Shown: piece after piece, positions 7,362 to 15,690 of the stretch | Layout: each line of letters begins with the position of its first letter | Numbering within the stretch: the first letter of the stretch is position 1 | Source: an uncultured Selenomonadales bacterium | Lineage (GTDB): Bacteria; Bacillota; Negativicutes; Selenomonadales; Selenomonadaceae | Direction: 5' to 3' | Assembly (NCBI GenBank): GCA_937877655.1 | Contig: CALFJC010000015.1 | Location: forward strand, 1 to 38,766 | Length of the DNA stretch: 38,766 nt | Translations under genes and position numbers: made by a program | Notes under the pieces: model-generated | What the model was told of the DNA's origin: nothing | The model's database searches: none | The model's input: the letters and a program-made list of their open reading frames with translations, nothing else

Positions 7362-9263
7362 ATGGCAGCATTATCCGTAGCTTTGACGGGAAATCCCAAC
7401 ACGGGCAAATCTACAATTTTTAACGAGTTGACGGGCGCGAGACAAAAAATCGGCAACTGGCCGGGCGTCACGGTTGATAAAAAAGTCGGAGTGATTGAAC
7501 ACAACGGCAGAAAAATTTCTGTTATCGACTTGCCGGGCACTTACTCGATTAACGCCCGTTCGCAGGAAGAACAGGTTGTCAGCGATTATTTCAAGGAAAA
7601 TAAGCCCGATATCGTCGTCAACATTATCGACGCCTCCAACATTGCGAGAAATCTTTTCTTGACGATTCAGCTCATGGAAAACGGCATTCCGCTTATCATA
7701 AATCTCAACATGATGGATGAAGCCGAGCGGCACGGAATAAAAATCGACATGAAAAAATTGGAAGCCGCCTTCGGGATGCCCGTAACAAACACCGTCGGCA
7801 GAAGCAATAAAAGCGTCAGAAAACTTTTGGACGTTTTTACAAATGCCGTCATGACGAATTACTCGCCGAGCAAAATGATTCGCGACCATATCGACAGAGT
7901 TCATAACATTGAACGGAGCGGCTTGGGCGCGGCGAAGATTGAGGAAGAAATTATTTCTGCGCGATATGATCTGATTGATAAAATTATGTCGCAAGCCGTG
8001 ACTGTCAGCGCGGCGGGCAAAACTTTAAGCGATAAGCTCGATTCATTTCTTGCGAACGGAGTTTCTTCGCTGATTCTGATGGTCGGCGTGTTTTATCTTA
8101 TGTTTCAAATCGCTTTTAATTGGATAGGACAACCGCTGGCAGATTTAGTCGGAGAATTTTTCGACGAGACGCTGGCACCGGCGGCGGCTGAAGCAATGGC
8201 GGAAGCGGGCGTCGCCGATTGGATGCAGTCGCTTGTTTCGGACGGAATAATTGCGGGCGTCGGCGCAGTGATAAACTTCGTCCCGCTGATTTTTACGCTG
8301 TTCCTGTGCTTGAGTTTTCTTGACGGCACGGGTTATATGGCACGGGTTGCGTTTATCATGGATCCGATTATGCGCCGCGCAGGTTTGACGGGCAAAGGAA
8401 TTATGCCGCTGATAATGGGCTTCGGTTGCGGCGTCCCCGCGATTATGGGAGCTCGCGCCCTTGACACTCACAAGGACAGAATGATTTCAATTCTCGTGAC
8501 GCCGTTTTTGACTTGCAACGCGAAAGTCCCCGTGCTGATGCTTTTTGCGGCAATGTTTTTCCCCGATAACGCCGCCAACGTAGTCTTCGCAATGTATTTT
8601 CTCGGAATAGCGGTTGCAATTTTGATGGCGAAAATTTTGGGCATGACGACTTTCAAAGGACAAGAATCAACTTTCCTGCTCGAATTGCCGCCTTACAGAC
8701 TGCCCGACTTGAAAACGGTTTTGCTTGAGGCTTGGGATAAAGGCAAGGGCTATTTGATTAAAGCGGGCACGATAATTTTTGCAATGTCGGTTATGATTTG
8801 GTTCCTCAGCAATTTCAATTCGGACGGCATGACGGACGAAATGGATACAAGCTATTTAGCAAGCATCGGCTCGGCGTCGTCAACGATTTTTGCTCCGCAA
8901 GGCTTTGACACATGGGAAGCGGGCGCGGCAGTTGTTACGGGCATAATGGCTAAAGAAGCGGTTGTCTCGACTATGGGAATCCTTTACGGCACGGACGAAC
9001 TTTCAACCGAAGACGAAGACATAGAAGAATCGGCAAGCACGCTCATTGGAACTTCGTTGGGCGGCGCATTTACTCCGCTTGCGGCACTTGCATTTATGGT
9101 TTTCACGCAACTTTATTCGCCTTGCATGACGGCACTCGGCACAATCAAAAAAGAAACTCAAAGTTGGAAGTGGATGGCGTTCGCATTTTTCTACACCTGC
9201 GCGGTCGCGTGGGTTGCCTCGTTGATTGTTTATCAAGGCGGAAAACTTTTGGGCTTTGAATAA
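7362..9263 (+). CDS. feoB: Ferrous iron transporter FeoB, 633 aa
   Basis: GTPase-coupled Fe(II) permease of the cytoplasmic membrane. The N-terminal G domain has G1 GNPNTGKST (residues 10-18), G3 DLPGTYS, and G4-like NMMDEA. A short helical linker follows. The membrane part has the two inverted Gate-type halves, with GFGCGVPAIMGAR and LVTPFLTCNAKVPVL (conserved Cys), and KEAVVSTMG near the end. At 633 aa it is shorter than the 770-aa E. coli protein but close to many Firmicutes forms. ATG 7362 is chosen because AAGGAGG (7347-7353) is 8 nt upstream. The last 20 bp plus downstream sequence are duplicated 141 bp further on. Confidence 0.96.
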   Translation: MAALSVALTGNPNTGKSTIFNELTGARQKIGNWPGVTVDKKVGVIEHNGRKISVIDLPGTYSINARSQEEQVVSDYFKENKPDIVVNIIDASNIARNLFLTIQLMENGIPLIINLNMMDEAERHGIKIDMKKLEAAFGMPVTNTVGRSNKSVRKLLDVFTNAVMTNYSPSKMIRDHIDRVHNIERSGLGAAKIEEEIISARYDLIDKIMSQAVTVSAAGKTLSDKLDSFLANGVSSLILMVGVFYLMFQIAFNWIGQPLADLVGEFFDETLAPAAAEAMAEAGVADWMQSLVSDGIIAGVGAVINFVPLIFTLFLCLSFLDGTGYMARVAFIMDPIMRRAGLTGKGIMPLIMGFGCGVPAIMGARALDTHKDRMISILVTPFLTCNAKVPVLMLFAAMFFPDNAANVVFAMYFLGIAVAILMAKILGMTTFKGQESTFLLELPPYRLPDLKTVLLEAWDKGKGYLIKAGTIIFAMSVMIWFLSNFNSDGMTDEMDTSYLASIGSASSTIFAPQGFDTWEAGAAVVTGIMAKEAVVSTMGILYGTDELSTEDEDIEESASTLIGTSLGGAFTPLAALAFMVFTQLYSPCMTALGTIKKETQSWKWMAFAFFYTCAVAWVASLIVYQGGKLLGFE

Positions 9264-9413
9264 AAATTTTCCGGTGAGGCTAGCAATGCGCAGCGTTGCG
9301 TACAACCGCGGCGAATTAATTCAAATTATCGAGCGGCAAAACGCGACAGCTGTTCTCCCGCTTTTAAAGCGGGTCAAGGCGGAAAAATTTTGGGCTTTGA
9401 ATAAAAATTTTCC
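9233..9413 (+). repeat. Direct repeat of the feoB 3' end flanking a 101-bp segment
   Basis: A 40-bp sequence covering the last feoB codons and its stop (9233-9272) recurs at 9374-9413 with one mismatch. Between them lie 101 bp containing a small hairpin (GCAATGC-GCA-GCGTTGC) and CCCGCTTT/AAAGCGGG, with no credible gene. It reads like a segmental duplication joined to foreign or repetitive sequence, or an insertion with a long direct duplication. Confidence 0.8.
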
Positions 9414-9423
9414 CCGATAAAAA

Positions 9424-9458
9424 ATCCCCGGCAAAAATTTTGTCGGGGATAAATTTTT
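9424..9458 (+). terminator. Strong terminator after the feoAB region
   Basis: ATCCCCGGCAAAA (9424-9436) pairs with TTTTGTCGGGGAT (9438-9450) with one wobble and is followed by AAATTTTT. The A-rich left side could also make it work on the other strand. Confidence 0.8.
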
Positions 9459-9480
9459 AAGCGAATTTGGAGATGATTTT

Positions 9481-9894
9481 ATGGCGGCAACGATTATTTT
9501 GGGAATTTTAATCGCGGCGGCATTCGGCTACGGGCTGAAAAAAATTTACAGGGCTTTTTTCAAAAGCGAAGCGGCTTGTTGTTCGGAAGGAAATTGTTCG
9601 GGTTGCGAAGGCAGTTGTTCGACGAAAAAGGCACTTGACGACGGCTATCGCGCCCGCGTGGAAAAAATTGAACGTTTTCCGATTCACCGCACGATTGACG
9701 TTGACGGAATGACTTGCGAGAAATGCATTTACAAGGTTGTTCGCGCTCTGGAAAAAATTGACGGCGTAACGATAGCGGCGGCGAGTTTGGAAAAACAATC
9801 CGCGCAGGTCGGACTGAAAGAAAATATTTCCGATGAAATTTTGCGCGAGGCAATTCAAAAAGCAGGCTACAAAGCCGGAGCTGTCACGGCATAA
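9481..9894 (+). CDS. FeoB-associated Cys-rich membrane protein fused to an HMA domain, 137 aa
   Basis: Residues 1-25 form one membrane helix (ATIILGILIAAAFGYG) followed by KKIYRAFFKS. A Cys-rich stretch comes next (ACCSEGNCSGCEGSC), the hallmark of the small FeoB-associated Cys-rich membrane proteins found downstream of feoB in Firmicutes. Residues about 68-137 are a complete HMA domain with the motif GMTCEKC. Known FeoB-associated proteins usually end after the Cys cluster, so the HMA extension is unusual. By inference it may bind or hand over Fe(II) or another metal at the FeoB exit, or sense metal. The GGAG site lies 9 nt before ATG. A terminator between feoB and this gene suggests partly independent expression. 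Confidence 0.8.
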   Translation: MAATIILGILIAAAFGYGLKKIYRAFFKSEAACCSEGNCSGCEGSCSTKKALDDGYRARVEKIERFPIHRTIDVDGMTCEKCIYKVVRALEKIDGVTIAAASLEKQSAQVGLKENISDEILREAIQKAGYKAGAVTA

Positions 9895-9898
9895 AAAA

Positions 9899-9937
9899 AG
9901 CGGCGGACTCAATCGAGTTCGTCGCTAAATTTTTTCT
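9899..9937 (+). terminator. Terminator after the Cys-rich/HMA gene
   Basis: AGCGGCGGACTC pairs with GAGTTCGTCGCT (two wobble pairs) with a short AATC loop, followed by AAATTTTTTCTT. Confidence 0.8.
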
Positions 9938-10008
9938 TAATCGATACTCAAAAATTTTTTGCGCTGTCTCAAAAAAGGCGACGGATTTTTTTATGTTCAA
10001 AAATCTTA

Positions 10009-10036
10009 TTGCAAGCGAAAGATTTTCTGATATAAT
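10009..10036 (+). promoter_or_regulatory. Extended -10 promoter for the tandem lipoprotein genes
   Basis: TTGCAA (10009-10014) and TATAAT (10031-10036) are separated by 16 bp, with a TGA just before the -10 (TGN extension). It overlaps the upstream in-frame extension of the first lipoprotein, which confirms the downstream start. Confidence 0.75.
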
Positions 10037-10067
10037 GCGGGCGAACGAAAGGAGGATAGATTTTTTT

Positions 10068-10748
10068 ATGCTCAGAAAAATTTTAATCTGCGCGGCGAGT
10101 TTGATGATAATTTTCTTGGCGGGATGCGGCGAAGAAAAAAAAATCGAGGGCACGCCCGATAAAGCTGTTCTTGCTTATGCGGAAATTTTCATGAAGGGCG
10201 ACTCCGAAAATTTGGCGGCGGCAGGTTTCTCCGAAGCTTACAAGGAAAATATTCGCGGGCAGATGCAGGAAGCATTCCAAGAATCTTTTAATGACATCGT
10301 CCCGCTCGGCAAAGACAGTCTGGACAAAATCGCAACAAAGTTTTATTCGCGATTTAAGGACGAAATAAAATTCCAAGTGACGCTCAAAAAAGATGACGCC
10401 AAAAATCCCGTCGTCGAATTGAAAACCACGCCGCCCGATCAAATCGGCGCGAACAGAGCAGTTCTTTCAAACGACGAATTTATTGCCTTGCTCGGCATGG
10501 TCGGACAACTCAAAGCCGACGGCGCAACCGACGATCAACTTAAAAATAATCCCGAAGTTCAAAACTTGGCAGTGACTGCGCTTGAAAAATATATCGAAAA
10601 CATTCCTTTGCAACCGGAAAAAACTTTGGACGTAACTTGCGAGGCTGTAGAGGGTTCAGACGGAAAATTTCTTTGGGTTCCGCAGGATTTGAAAGTTTTC
10701 AAGAATTTCATTCGCGGACAAACTCAAACAGGCAACACAAAAATTTAA
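10068..10748 (+). CDS. Lipoprotein of unknown function, first of a tandem pair, 226 aa
   Basis: Signal peptide MLRKILICAASLMIIFLAGCG with lipobox LAGC, so it is anchored to the membrane outside the cell. The mature part starts with EGTPDKAVLAYAEIFMKGD. This resembles the small helical or NTF2-like DUF4878-type layout, with a repeated TPDKAVLAY start, VTLKKDDAKNPVVELKTT strands and a C-terminal CEAVEGSDGKFLWVP. The next gene is a clear paralog with the same motifs. ATG 10068 is used because the promoter lies inside the longer frame. The AAAGGAGG site is 12 nt upstream, slightly long. Binding partner or substrate unknown. Confidence 0.82.
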   Translation: MLRKILICAASLMIIFLAGCGEEKKIEGTPDKAVLAYAEIFMKGDSENLAAAGFSEAYKENIRGQMQEAFQESFNDIVPLGKDSLDKIATKFYSRFKDEIKFQVTLKKDDAKNPVVELKTTPPDQIGANRAVLSNDEFIALLGMVGQLKADGATDDQLKNNPEVQNLAVTALEKYIENIPLQPEKTLDVTCEAVEGSDGKFLWVPQDLKVFKNFIRGQTQTGNTKI

Positions 10749-10769
10749 CATAAACAGGAGGAAATTTTT

Positions 10770-11480
10770 ATGCTTAAAAAAATTTTGTTCGGAGCGTTGA
10801 CTGTTTTGCTCGCGCTCAGCTTGGTGGGTTGCGGCGGCAATAAAGGCGGCGACGCGGGCAAAAAGGAAGACGAAAAAAAGACAGAAGTCACAGTCGAGGG
10901 CACGCCCGATAAAGCTGTTCTTGCTTATGCGCAACTTTATGCTTACGGCATGGTTGCGGACGAAAACAAAATGGCGGCGGGCATGACCGATGCCGACATT
11001 GAAAAAGTTCAGGAACAGGTTATCACGCCGTTAATTGAGGCTTTCAAAATGTATCCGCTCAGCGAAGAGAGCGTCGCGACAATGACGGCGCAATATATCG
11101 AAAAACTTCACGCCGCTATGGACATGAAAGCAACAGTCAAGAAGGACGACAAGGAACATCCTGTTGTTGAACTTACCGCCACGACGATTAATCAAGAAGG
11201 CGCGGCGAAAGTTGCCGAAGAAAATACCGATTTGGTTGCGCTCGGCACGGCTTACGGCGAACTTCAGGCTCAAGGTTTGACGGAAGAACAACTTAAAGCC
11301 AGCGAAGAGTTCCAACAATTCGCGCTTGAATCAATCGACAACTACATTAACGAATTCCCGCTTAACGAGGCGGCAACAATGGAATTCACTTGCAAGGCAG
11401 TTGAAGGCTCCGACGGAAAAATGTATTGGGCTCCCGAAAATCCCGAAGCCGTTGCAAAATTTGTCACGGGTCAGAAATAA
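10770..11480 (+). CDS. Lipoprotein of unknown function, second of a tandem pair, 236 aa
   Basis: Signal MLKKILFGALTVLLALSLVGCG with lipobox LVGC, then a charged Gly/Lys/Glu spacer. The mature domain parallels the upstream gene: VEGTPDKAVLAYAQLYAYG, MKATVKKDDKEHPVVELTATT, and near the end CKAVEGSDGKMYWAPEN. A 38-bp stretch coding for the TPDKAVLAYA motif is identical in both genes (10144-10181 and 10894-10931), which implies recent duplication or gene conversion. The gap to the first gene is 21 nt, with AGGAGG before ATG, so they are co-transcribed. Function not recognised. Confidence 0.82.
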   Translation: MLKKILFGALTVLLALSLVGCGGNKGGDAGKKEDEKKTEVTVEGTPDKAVLAYAQLYAYGMVADENKMAAGMTDADIEKVQEQVITPLIEAFKMYPLSEESVATMTAQYIEKLHAAMDMKATVKKDDKEHPVVELTATTINQEGAAKVAEENTDLVALGTAYGELQAQGLTEEQLKASEEFQQFALESIDNYINEFPLNEAATMEFTCKAVEGSDGKMYWAPENPEAVAKFVTGQK

Positions 11481-11499
11481 TCTTGCGTAAAAATTTTTT

Positions 11500-11530
11500 G
11501 CTCGGCTTTTGTCGGGCGATTTTTTTTATC
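11500..11530 (+). terminator. Weak terminator-like hairpin before the C11 peptidase gene
   Basis: GCTCG pairs with CGGGC (one wobble) across an 8-nt loop and is followed by GATTTTTTTTAT. It may partly separate the lipoprotein pair from the peptidase gene. Confidence 0.45.
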
Positions 11531-11545
11531 AAAGGAGATGATGAC

Positions 11546-13558
11546 ATGAAAAAAATTTTTCATTACACATTACTAATTGCTCTTTGCACATTGCTTTTTA
11601 CAGGTTGCGGCGGCGCGGTTGAAAAAGAAAAAAAAGATCCCGTAATTAAGGCGGCAAATTTCACCGACGAATACAAAGCCGAAGATACTTGGCTTGTTTA
11701 TTGGTATTTGTGCGGCACGGATTTGGAAACTCAAAACGGCGCGGCTTCGGCAGATTTTCAAGAAATTTTGAATGTCAAAATGCCCGACAATGTAAAGGTT
11801 TTGATTCAGACGGGCGGCACGAATCAATGGCAAAATAACGTTGTCACGAGCGGCGCGGTCGAGCGTTATCTTTACGACACAAACGGACTTCAACGCGTTG
11901 AATCTTTGCCCGACGCCGATATGGGCGACGCGAATACTTTGGCTGATTTCGTTCGTTACGGCGCACAAATCGCGGCGGATCACAGAGTTTTTGTTTTCTG
12001 GGATCACGGCGGCGGCTCGGCGGCGGGAGTTTGTTTCGACGAACGCACAGGAAATTGTTTGGACTTGAATGAAATTCGCCAAGCTTTTACGGCAACGCAT
12101 CAACCGTCCGCCGATAATCCTCCTTTTGAAATGATCGGCTTCGACGCCTGCTTGATGGCGACTTATGACACAGTCAACACGCTTGACGGACTTGCAAGAT
12201 TTATGACGGCGTCCGAAGAAGTCGAGCCGGGACTCGGTTGGAATTACACGGGTTGGCTCGGAGCTCTTGTGCAAAATCCCGCAATGGGCGGCGCGAAACT
12301 CGGTCAAGTCATTTGCGACACTTATTATTCTGCCTGTGAGAAATACGATTTGGAAGATACGGTGACGCTCTCGGTTATCGATTTAAAAAATTTGCCCGAA
12401 CTTCGCACGGCTTACGAGGCATTCGGGCTTGAGGCTTTGAAGTCGGCTTATCAAAATCCCAGAAACTTTTTCTCCAACTTCGGGCGCGGCGCGGTCAATG
12501 CCGAAAATTACGGCGGCAACACGCGCAGAACCGGTTATTCAAATATGGTTGATCTTGTCGATTTGGCGAAGGGCACGAAGGGAATTTTGCCCAAAACCGC
12601 CGACAGATTGATTAACGCGGTTGACGGCGCGGTTGTCTACAGAATCAACGGAGCTTATCGTGACAAGGGCGGCGGGCTTTCGAGTTTTTATTCTTACAGC
12701 GGCGACGAACAAAGTTTGATTAATTATCTCCATCAAGAGGCGGCACCGCTTCCGCAAAAAATTTTGTATTACTATCTGATTTACGGCGAGATCCCCGAAA
12801 ACGTCAAAGCTTATGTCGAGCAGTCGCAAATTCCCGAAATGCCCGTTCCCACCACTCCGCCCGAACAACGGCAAGAAATTTTCCAAATTTCTCAGCTGGA
12901 AGATTTCCCCGTTCAAATGGACAGCAACGGCAATGCTTTTGTTCAGCTGAACGCCGAGCAGATGGATTTACTTTCAAGCGTTCATTGCCAACTGGTTTAC
13001 ATGGGACTTGAGGACGACATAATTCTTTATCTCGGCTCCGATTCCGATGTCAACGCCGATTGGAACAGCGGAACTTTCACGGATAATTTCCGCGCAGTTT
13101 GGCCAATGCTTGACGGACATCCCGTTTACGTCGAAATTACTGCGGAAAATGACGGCTACAATCTTTATGCCGTGCCGGTTAAACTCAACGGCGTCGAATG
13201 CAATTTGCTGGTTGCTTATGTTTATGCCGATGAAAAATATTACATTCTCGGCGCAAGGAAAGGCATTGACAATCACGGCATGAGCGACCGCGATTTAATC
13301 AAACTCCGCGCAGGCGACGAAATTACCACGATTCATTACGGCATGACAATTTCGGGCGAAGACGAAGATTTTACTCAAGTAGAAGTCGACACCTTCACAA
13401 TCGGCGAAAATCCCGAAATTAAAGACGAACCGCTCGGTGACGGCAATTACGGCTACGCCTTCGAGTTCATGACGCCGACCGACGACAGCGCACTTTCCAA
13501 TTTCATTTTGTTCACTGTGACAAACAGAGAAATTACAACCAACGTTGAAGTTCAATAA
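11546..13558 (+). CDS. Clostripain-family (C11) cysteine peptidase lipoprotein, 670 aa
   Basis: Secreted, membrane-anchored protease; family members cut after Arg or Lys. The lipobox is FTGC near residue 22. The caspase-like core begins with WLVYWYLCGTDLE. The catalytic His is in FVFWDHGGGSA, and the catalytic Cys follows in IGFDACLMATYDTV. Clostripain needs self-cleavage for activation; a matching site is not obvious here. The C-terminal 250 residues after the proline-rich PVPTTPPEQ linker are beta-rich and probably a separate domain. ATG 11546 follows AAAGGAG. The long N-terminal frame extension overlaps the lipoprotein gene and is rejected. It lies downstream of the tandem lipoproteins, perhaps as one surface module. 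Confidence 0.9.
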   Translation: MKKIFHYTLLIALCTLLFTGCGGAVEKEKKDPVIKAANFTDEYKAEDTWLVYWYLCGTDLETQNGAASADFQEILNVKMPDNVKVLIQTGGTNQWQNNVVTSGAVERYLYDTNGLQRVESLPDADMGDANTLADFVRYGAQIAADHRVFVFWDHGGGSAAGVCFDERTGNCLDLNEIRQAFTATHQPSADNPPFEMIGFDACLMATYDTVNTLDGLARFMTASEEVEPGLGWNYTGWLGALVQNPAMGGAKLGQVICDTYYSACEKYDLEDTVTLSVIDLKNLPELRTAYEAFGLEALKSAYQNPRNFFSNFGRGAVNAENYGGNTRRTGYSNMVDLVDLAKGTKGILPKTADRLINAVDGAVVYRINGAYRDKGGGLSSFYSYSGDEQSLINYLHQEAAPLPQKILYYYLIYGEIPENVKAYVEQSQIPEMPVPTTPPEQRQEIFQISQLEDFPVQMDSNGNAFVQLNAEQMDLLSSVHCQLVYMGLEDDIILYLGSDSDVNADWNSGTFTDNFRAVWPMLDGHPVYVEITAENDGYNLYAVPVKLNGVECNLLVAYVYADEKYYILGARKGIDNHGMSDRDLIKLRAGDEITTIHYGMTISGEDEDFTQVEVDTFTIGENPEIKDEPLGDGNYGYAFEFMTPTDDSALSNFILFTVTNREITTNVEVQ

Positions 13559-13576
13559 AATTTCGGGGGAATGATT

Positions 13577-14122
13577 TTGGCTAAAAAATTTGAGATTGAC
13601 GAAAGCAAAACTCAAGATTTTTCCAAGCGCACGAATCAATTAATTTCGCTTACAACTTTAGTTCTGGCAATCTGCGCGACGTTTTCTTCGCTTTATGCGG
13701 GGGCTTATTCGAGCAAAGCAATTCTTGCGCAAAGTCAAGCGTCCGACAACTGGGCTTATTATCAGGCAAAAAGTTTGAAGGAAACATTTTACAAAATGAA
13801 AATCGAAGAGTTGGAGATAGATCCGCCGCCTTATGCTGACGCGATTAAGCTGACCGTTTTGAAACAAACTTATCAGCAAACCGCCGACCGTTATGAAGAA
13901 GAACAAATGGAGATAAGAAAAAAAGCCAATCTCAAAGAGGCGGAGCGAGATCATTTCCTCGAATTGAACAGCGGCTTTGCGGGCGCGATGACTTATTTGC
14001 AAATCGCGATTCTGATGGTGTCGCTGTCGGGGCTCATGAAACAAATTCATTTGTGGTATGCAAGCATGGCTATCGGCGCGTTCGGAGTTTTCAAATTCGC
14101 GCAGGCAATGTTGATGCTTTAA
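13577..14122 (+). CDS. DUF4337-like membrane protein, 181 aa
   Basis: A soluble N-terminus (MAKKFEIDESK) is followed by a membrane helix (LTTLVLAICATFSSLYAGAY). A long charged coiled-coil segment comes next, with NWAYYQAKSLKETFYKMK and YEEEQMEIRKKANLKEAERD. Two more membrane helices lie at the C-terminus (YLQIAILMVSLSGLM, LWYASMAIGAFGVFKFAQAML). The SSKAILAQSQASDNWAYYQAKSLK pattern is the signature of DUF4337; function unknown. The GGGGGA site abuts ATG 13571 but is 6 nt before TTG 13577, so TTG is preferred. It is the last gene of the lipoprotein/peptidase group and is followed by a terminator. Confidence 0.8.
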   Translation: MAKKFEIDESKTQDFSKRTNQLISLTTLVLAICATFSSLYAGAYSSKAILAQSQASDNWAYYQAKSLKETFYKMKIEELEIDPPPYADAIKLTVLKQTYQQTADRYEEEQMEIRKKANLKEAERDHFLELNSGFAGAMTYLQIAILMVSLSGLMKQIHLWYASMAIGAFGVFKFAQAMLML

Positions 14123-14142
14123 AATTTTCTCCGATAAAAATT

Positions 14143-14170
14143 AACCGCTCGGCAAAAGTCGGGCGGTTTT
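14143..14170 (+). terminator. Terminator after the DUF4337 gene
   Basis: AACCGCTCG pairs with CGGGCGGTT (one wobble) around GCAAAAGT, followed by TTTTG. Confidence 0.75.
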
Positions 14171-14209
14171 GTGTTAGAATAGGCGTAAAAAATTCACGAG
14201 GAAAAAATT

Positions 14210-15643
14210 ATGTCTGCAAAAAAAAATTCGACGACATTGAGTTCTTTTGCGCCGCCGATTTTATTTTTACTGTTCGATTATGTCGGAGTCGTGTTGAGTG
14301 AACATCTTGCCTTTATCTTGCGCGACAAGCTCGACACTTGGAACCGCGTAACTTACATTTACGCCGACTCTTACATTTACGGCGCGGTTCCGCTGTTGTT
14401 TTTAATTTTCTTGGGGCAATCGCGCACTTATCGGCAAATGAAACCGGTTGTCGACACCATGCGCGATATTTTCAAATCGGTTTTCGCGGGCTGGATTTCG
14501 TCGATAATCATCATTTACTTTTTGAAGGCAAGCAATTTGTCTTCGCGCCTGTTCATAATTTTATTCGGGCTGTTCGTGCTGATAAATGTTTGTGTGATTC
14601 GCTACGTCGTGTTGAAATTTCTCAAGCGGCGAAATATTTTTTACGAGCCGATAATTTTAATCGGCGCGGGACTCACGGCGGAGAAGCTCATAAAATTTTG
14701 GCAGGAAGATTTGGGCTACAGATATAAAATTGTCGGACTGATTGATGATCATCCCGTTTCAAAAAATTTGCCGAAAGATTTTCCGATACTCGGCGGCTTT
14801 GACGAGGCAAGGAGTTTAATTCGTGCCGCGCAGGTTAAAACGATTGTTATTGCCGCGCCGGGACTCGGCAAGGAAAAACTTCAAGAACTTATCGTAAAAA
14901 TTCAACCGCACGTCAAAAACATTTCGTTTATCCCCGACTTGATTGGGACGCCGATGTCAAGCGCGGAAGTTTCGATTTTGTTCAGCGAAAAAATTTTGAT
15001 GCTCAATCTGCGAAATAATTTGTCGCGCCCTTACAATCGGCTGATAAAAAGGATTTTCGATTTGACGCTGACGATTTTTGGCGGGCTGATAATTTCTCCT
15101 GTGCTGTTGGTAATTGCAATTCTGGTCGGCATTGACAACCGCGGAAGAATAATTTTTGCTCACAAGCGAGTCGGCGCGGCGGGGAAAAAATTTCCTTGCT
15201 ACAAATTTCAAACGATGGTACCCGATGCCGAAGCAAAGTTAAAAAAATATTTGGCAGAAAATCCCGAAGCAAAACGCGAATGGGACGAAACTTTTAAGCT
15301 GACGAATGATCCGCGAGTTACGAAACTTGGAAGTTTTTTGCGGCGGACGAGCTTAGACGAATTGCCGCAACTTTGGAACGTGATTCGCGGCGAAATGAGT
15401 TTGGTCGGTCCGCGTCCGATTGTTCAAGCCGAAGTTGTTCGTTACGGAAAAAATATTCGGGAATATTATATGGTTTTGCCGGGCATAACGGGCATGTGGC
15501 AAGTCAGCGGGCGCAGCGACACAACTTATCCCGAACGCGTCGCAATGGATACCTGGTACGTTCAAAATTGGTCGGTGTGGATTGACATCATGTATCTTTT
15601 CAAAACCGTCAAAGCCGTTTTCAAAGGCAAAGGAGCTTATTGA
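14210..15643 (+). CDS. wbaP: Undecaprenyl-phosphate sugar-1-phosphate transferase, WbaP family, 477 aa
   Basis: Starts a polysaccharide repeat unit by moving a hexose-1-phosphate, usually galactose or glucose, from a UDP-sugar to undecaprenyl phosphate. About five N-terminal membrane helices are followed by a CoA-binding-like Rossmann region (IILIGAGLTAEKLIKF, VGLIDDHP). The C-terminal catalytic domain has YNRLIKRIFDLTLT, KFQTMVPDAE, LRRTSLDELPQLWNV, MSLVGPRP and VSGRSDTTY. Length matches the full-size WbaP group rather than the short PglC group. It is an isolated initiator here; no other capsule genes sit beside it, although a glycosyltransferase-like gene lies at 17052. The start is ATG with GAGG 9 nt upstream. 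Confidence 0.92.
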   Translation: MSAKKNSTTLSSFAPPILFLLFDYVGVVLSEHLAFILRDKLDTWNRVTYIYADSYIYGAVPLLFLIFLGQSRTYRQMKPVVDTMRDIFKSVFAGWISSIIIIYFLKASNLSSRLFIILFGLFVLINVCVIRYVVLKFLKRRNIFYEPIILIGAGLTAEKLIKFWQEDLGYRYKIVGLIDDHPVSKNLPKDFPILGGFDEARSLIRAAQVKTIVIAAPGLGKEKLQELIVKIQPHVKNISFIPDLIGTPMSSAEVSILFSEKILMLNLRNNLSRPYNRLIKRIFDLTLTIFGGLIISPVLLVIAILVGIDNRGRIIFAHKRVGAAGKKFPCYKFQTMVPDAEAKLKKYLAENPEAKREWDETFKLTNDPRVTKLGSFLRRTSLDELPQLWNVIRGEMSLVGPRPIVQAEVVRYGKNIREYYMVLPGITGMWQVSGRSDTTYPERVAMDTWYVQNWSVWIDIMYLFKTVKAVFKGKGAY

Positions 15644-15644
15644 T

Positions 15645-15677
15645 AATTAGGAATTAGGAATTAAGAATTAGGAATGA
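15645..15677 (+). repeat. Period-7 repeat array AATTAGG before ubiX
   Basis: Units AATTAGG, AATTAGG, AATTAAG, AATTAGG and AATGAAG begin 2 nt after the wbaP stop and end at the ubiX ribosome binding site. Confidence 0.85.
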
Positions 15678-15690
15678 AGGAGGATTTTTT

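Noticed and set aside
9226..9420. Small open frame covering the duplicated feoB end
   Set aside because: It is read out of frame through feoB and arises from the 40-bp duplication; it has no start signal.
11573..12307. Minus-strand open frame of 244 codons inside the C11 peptidase gene
   Set aside because: The peptidase frame carries the catalytic His and Cys motifs. The antisense frame has no domain and no ribosome binding site.
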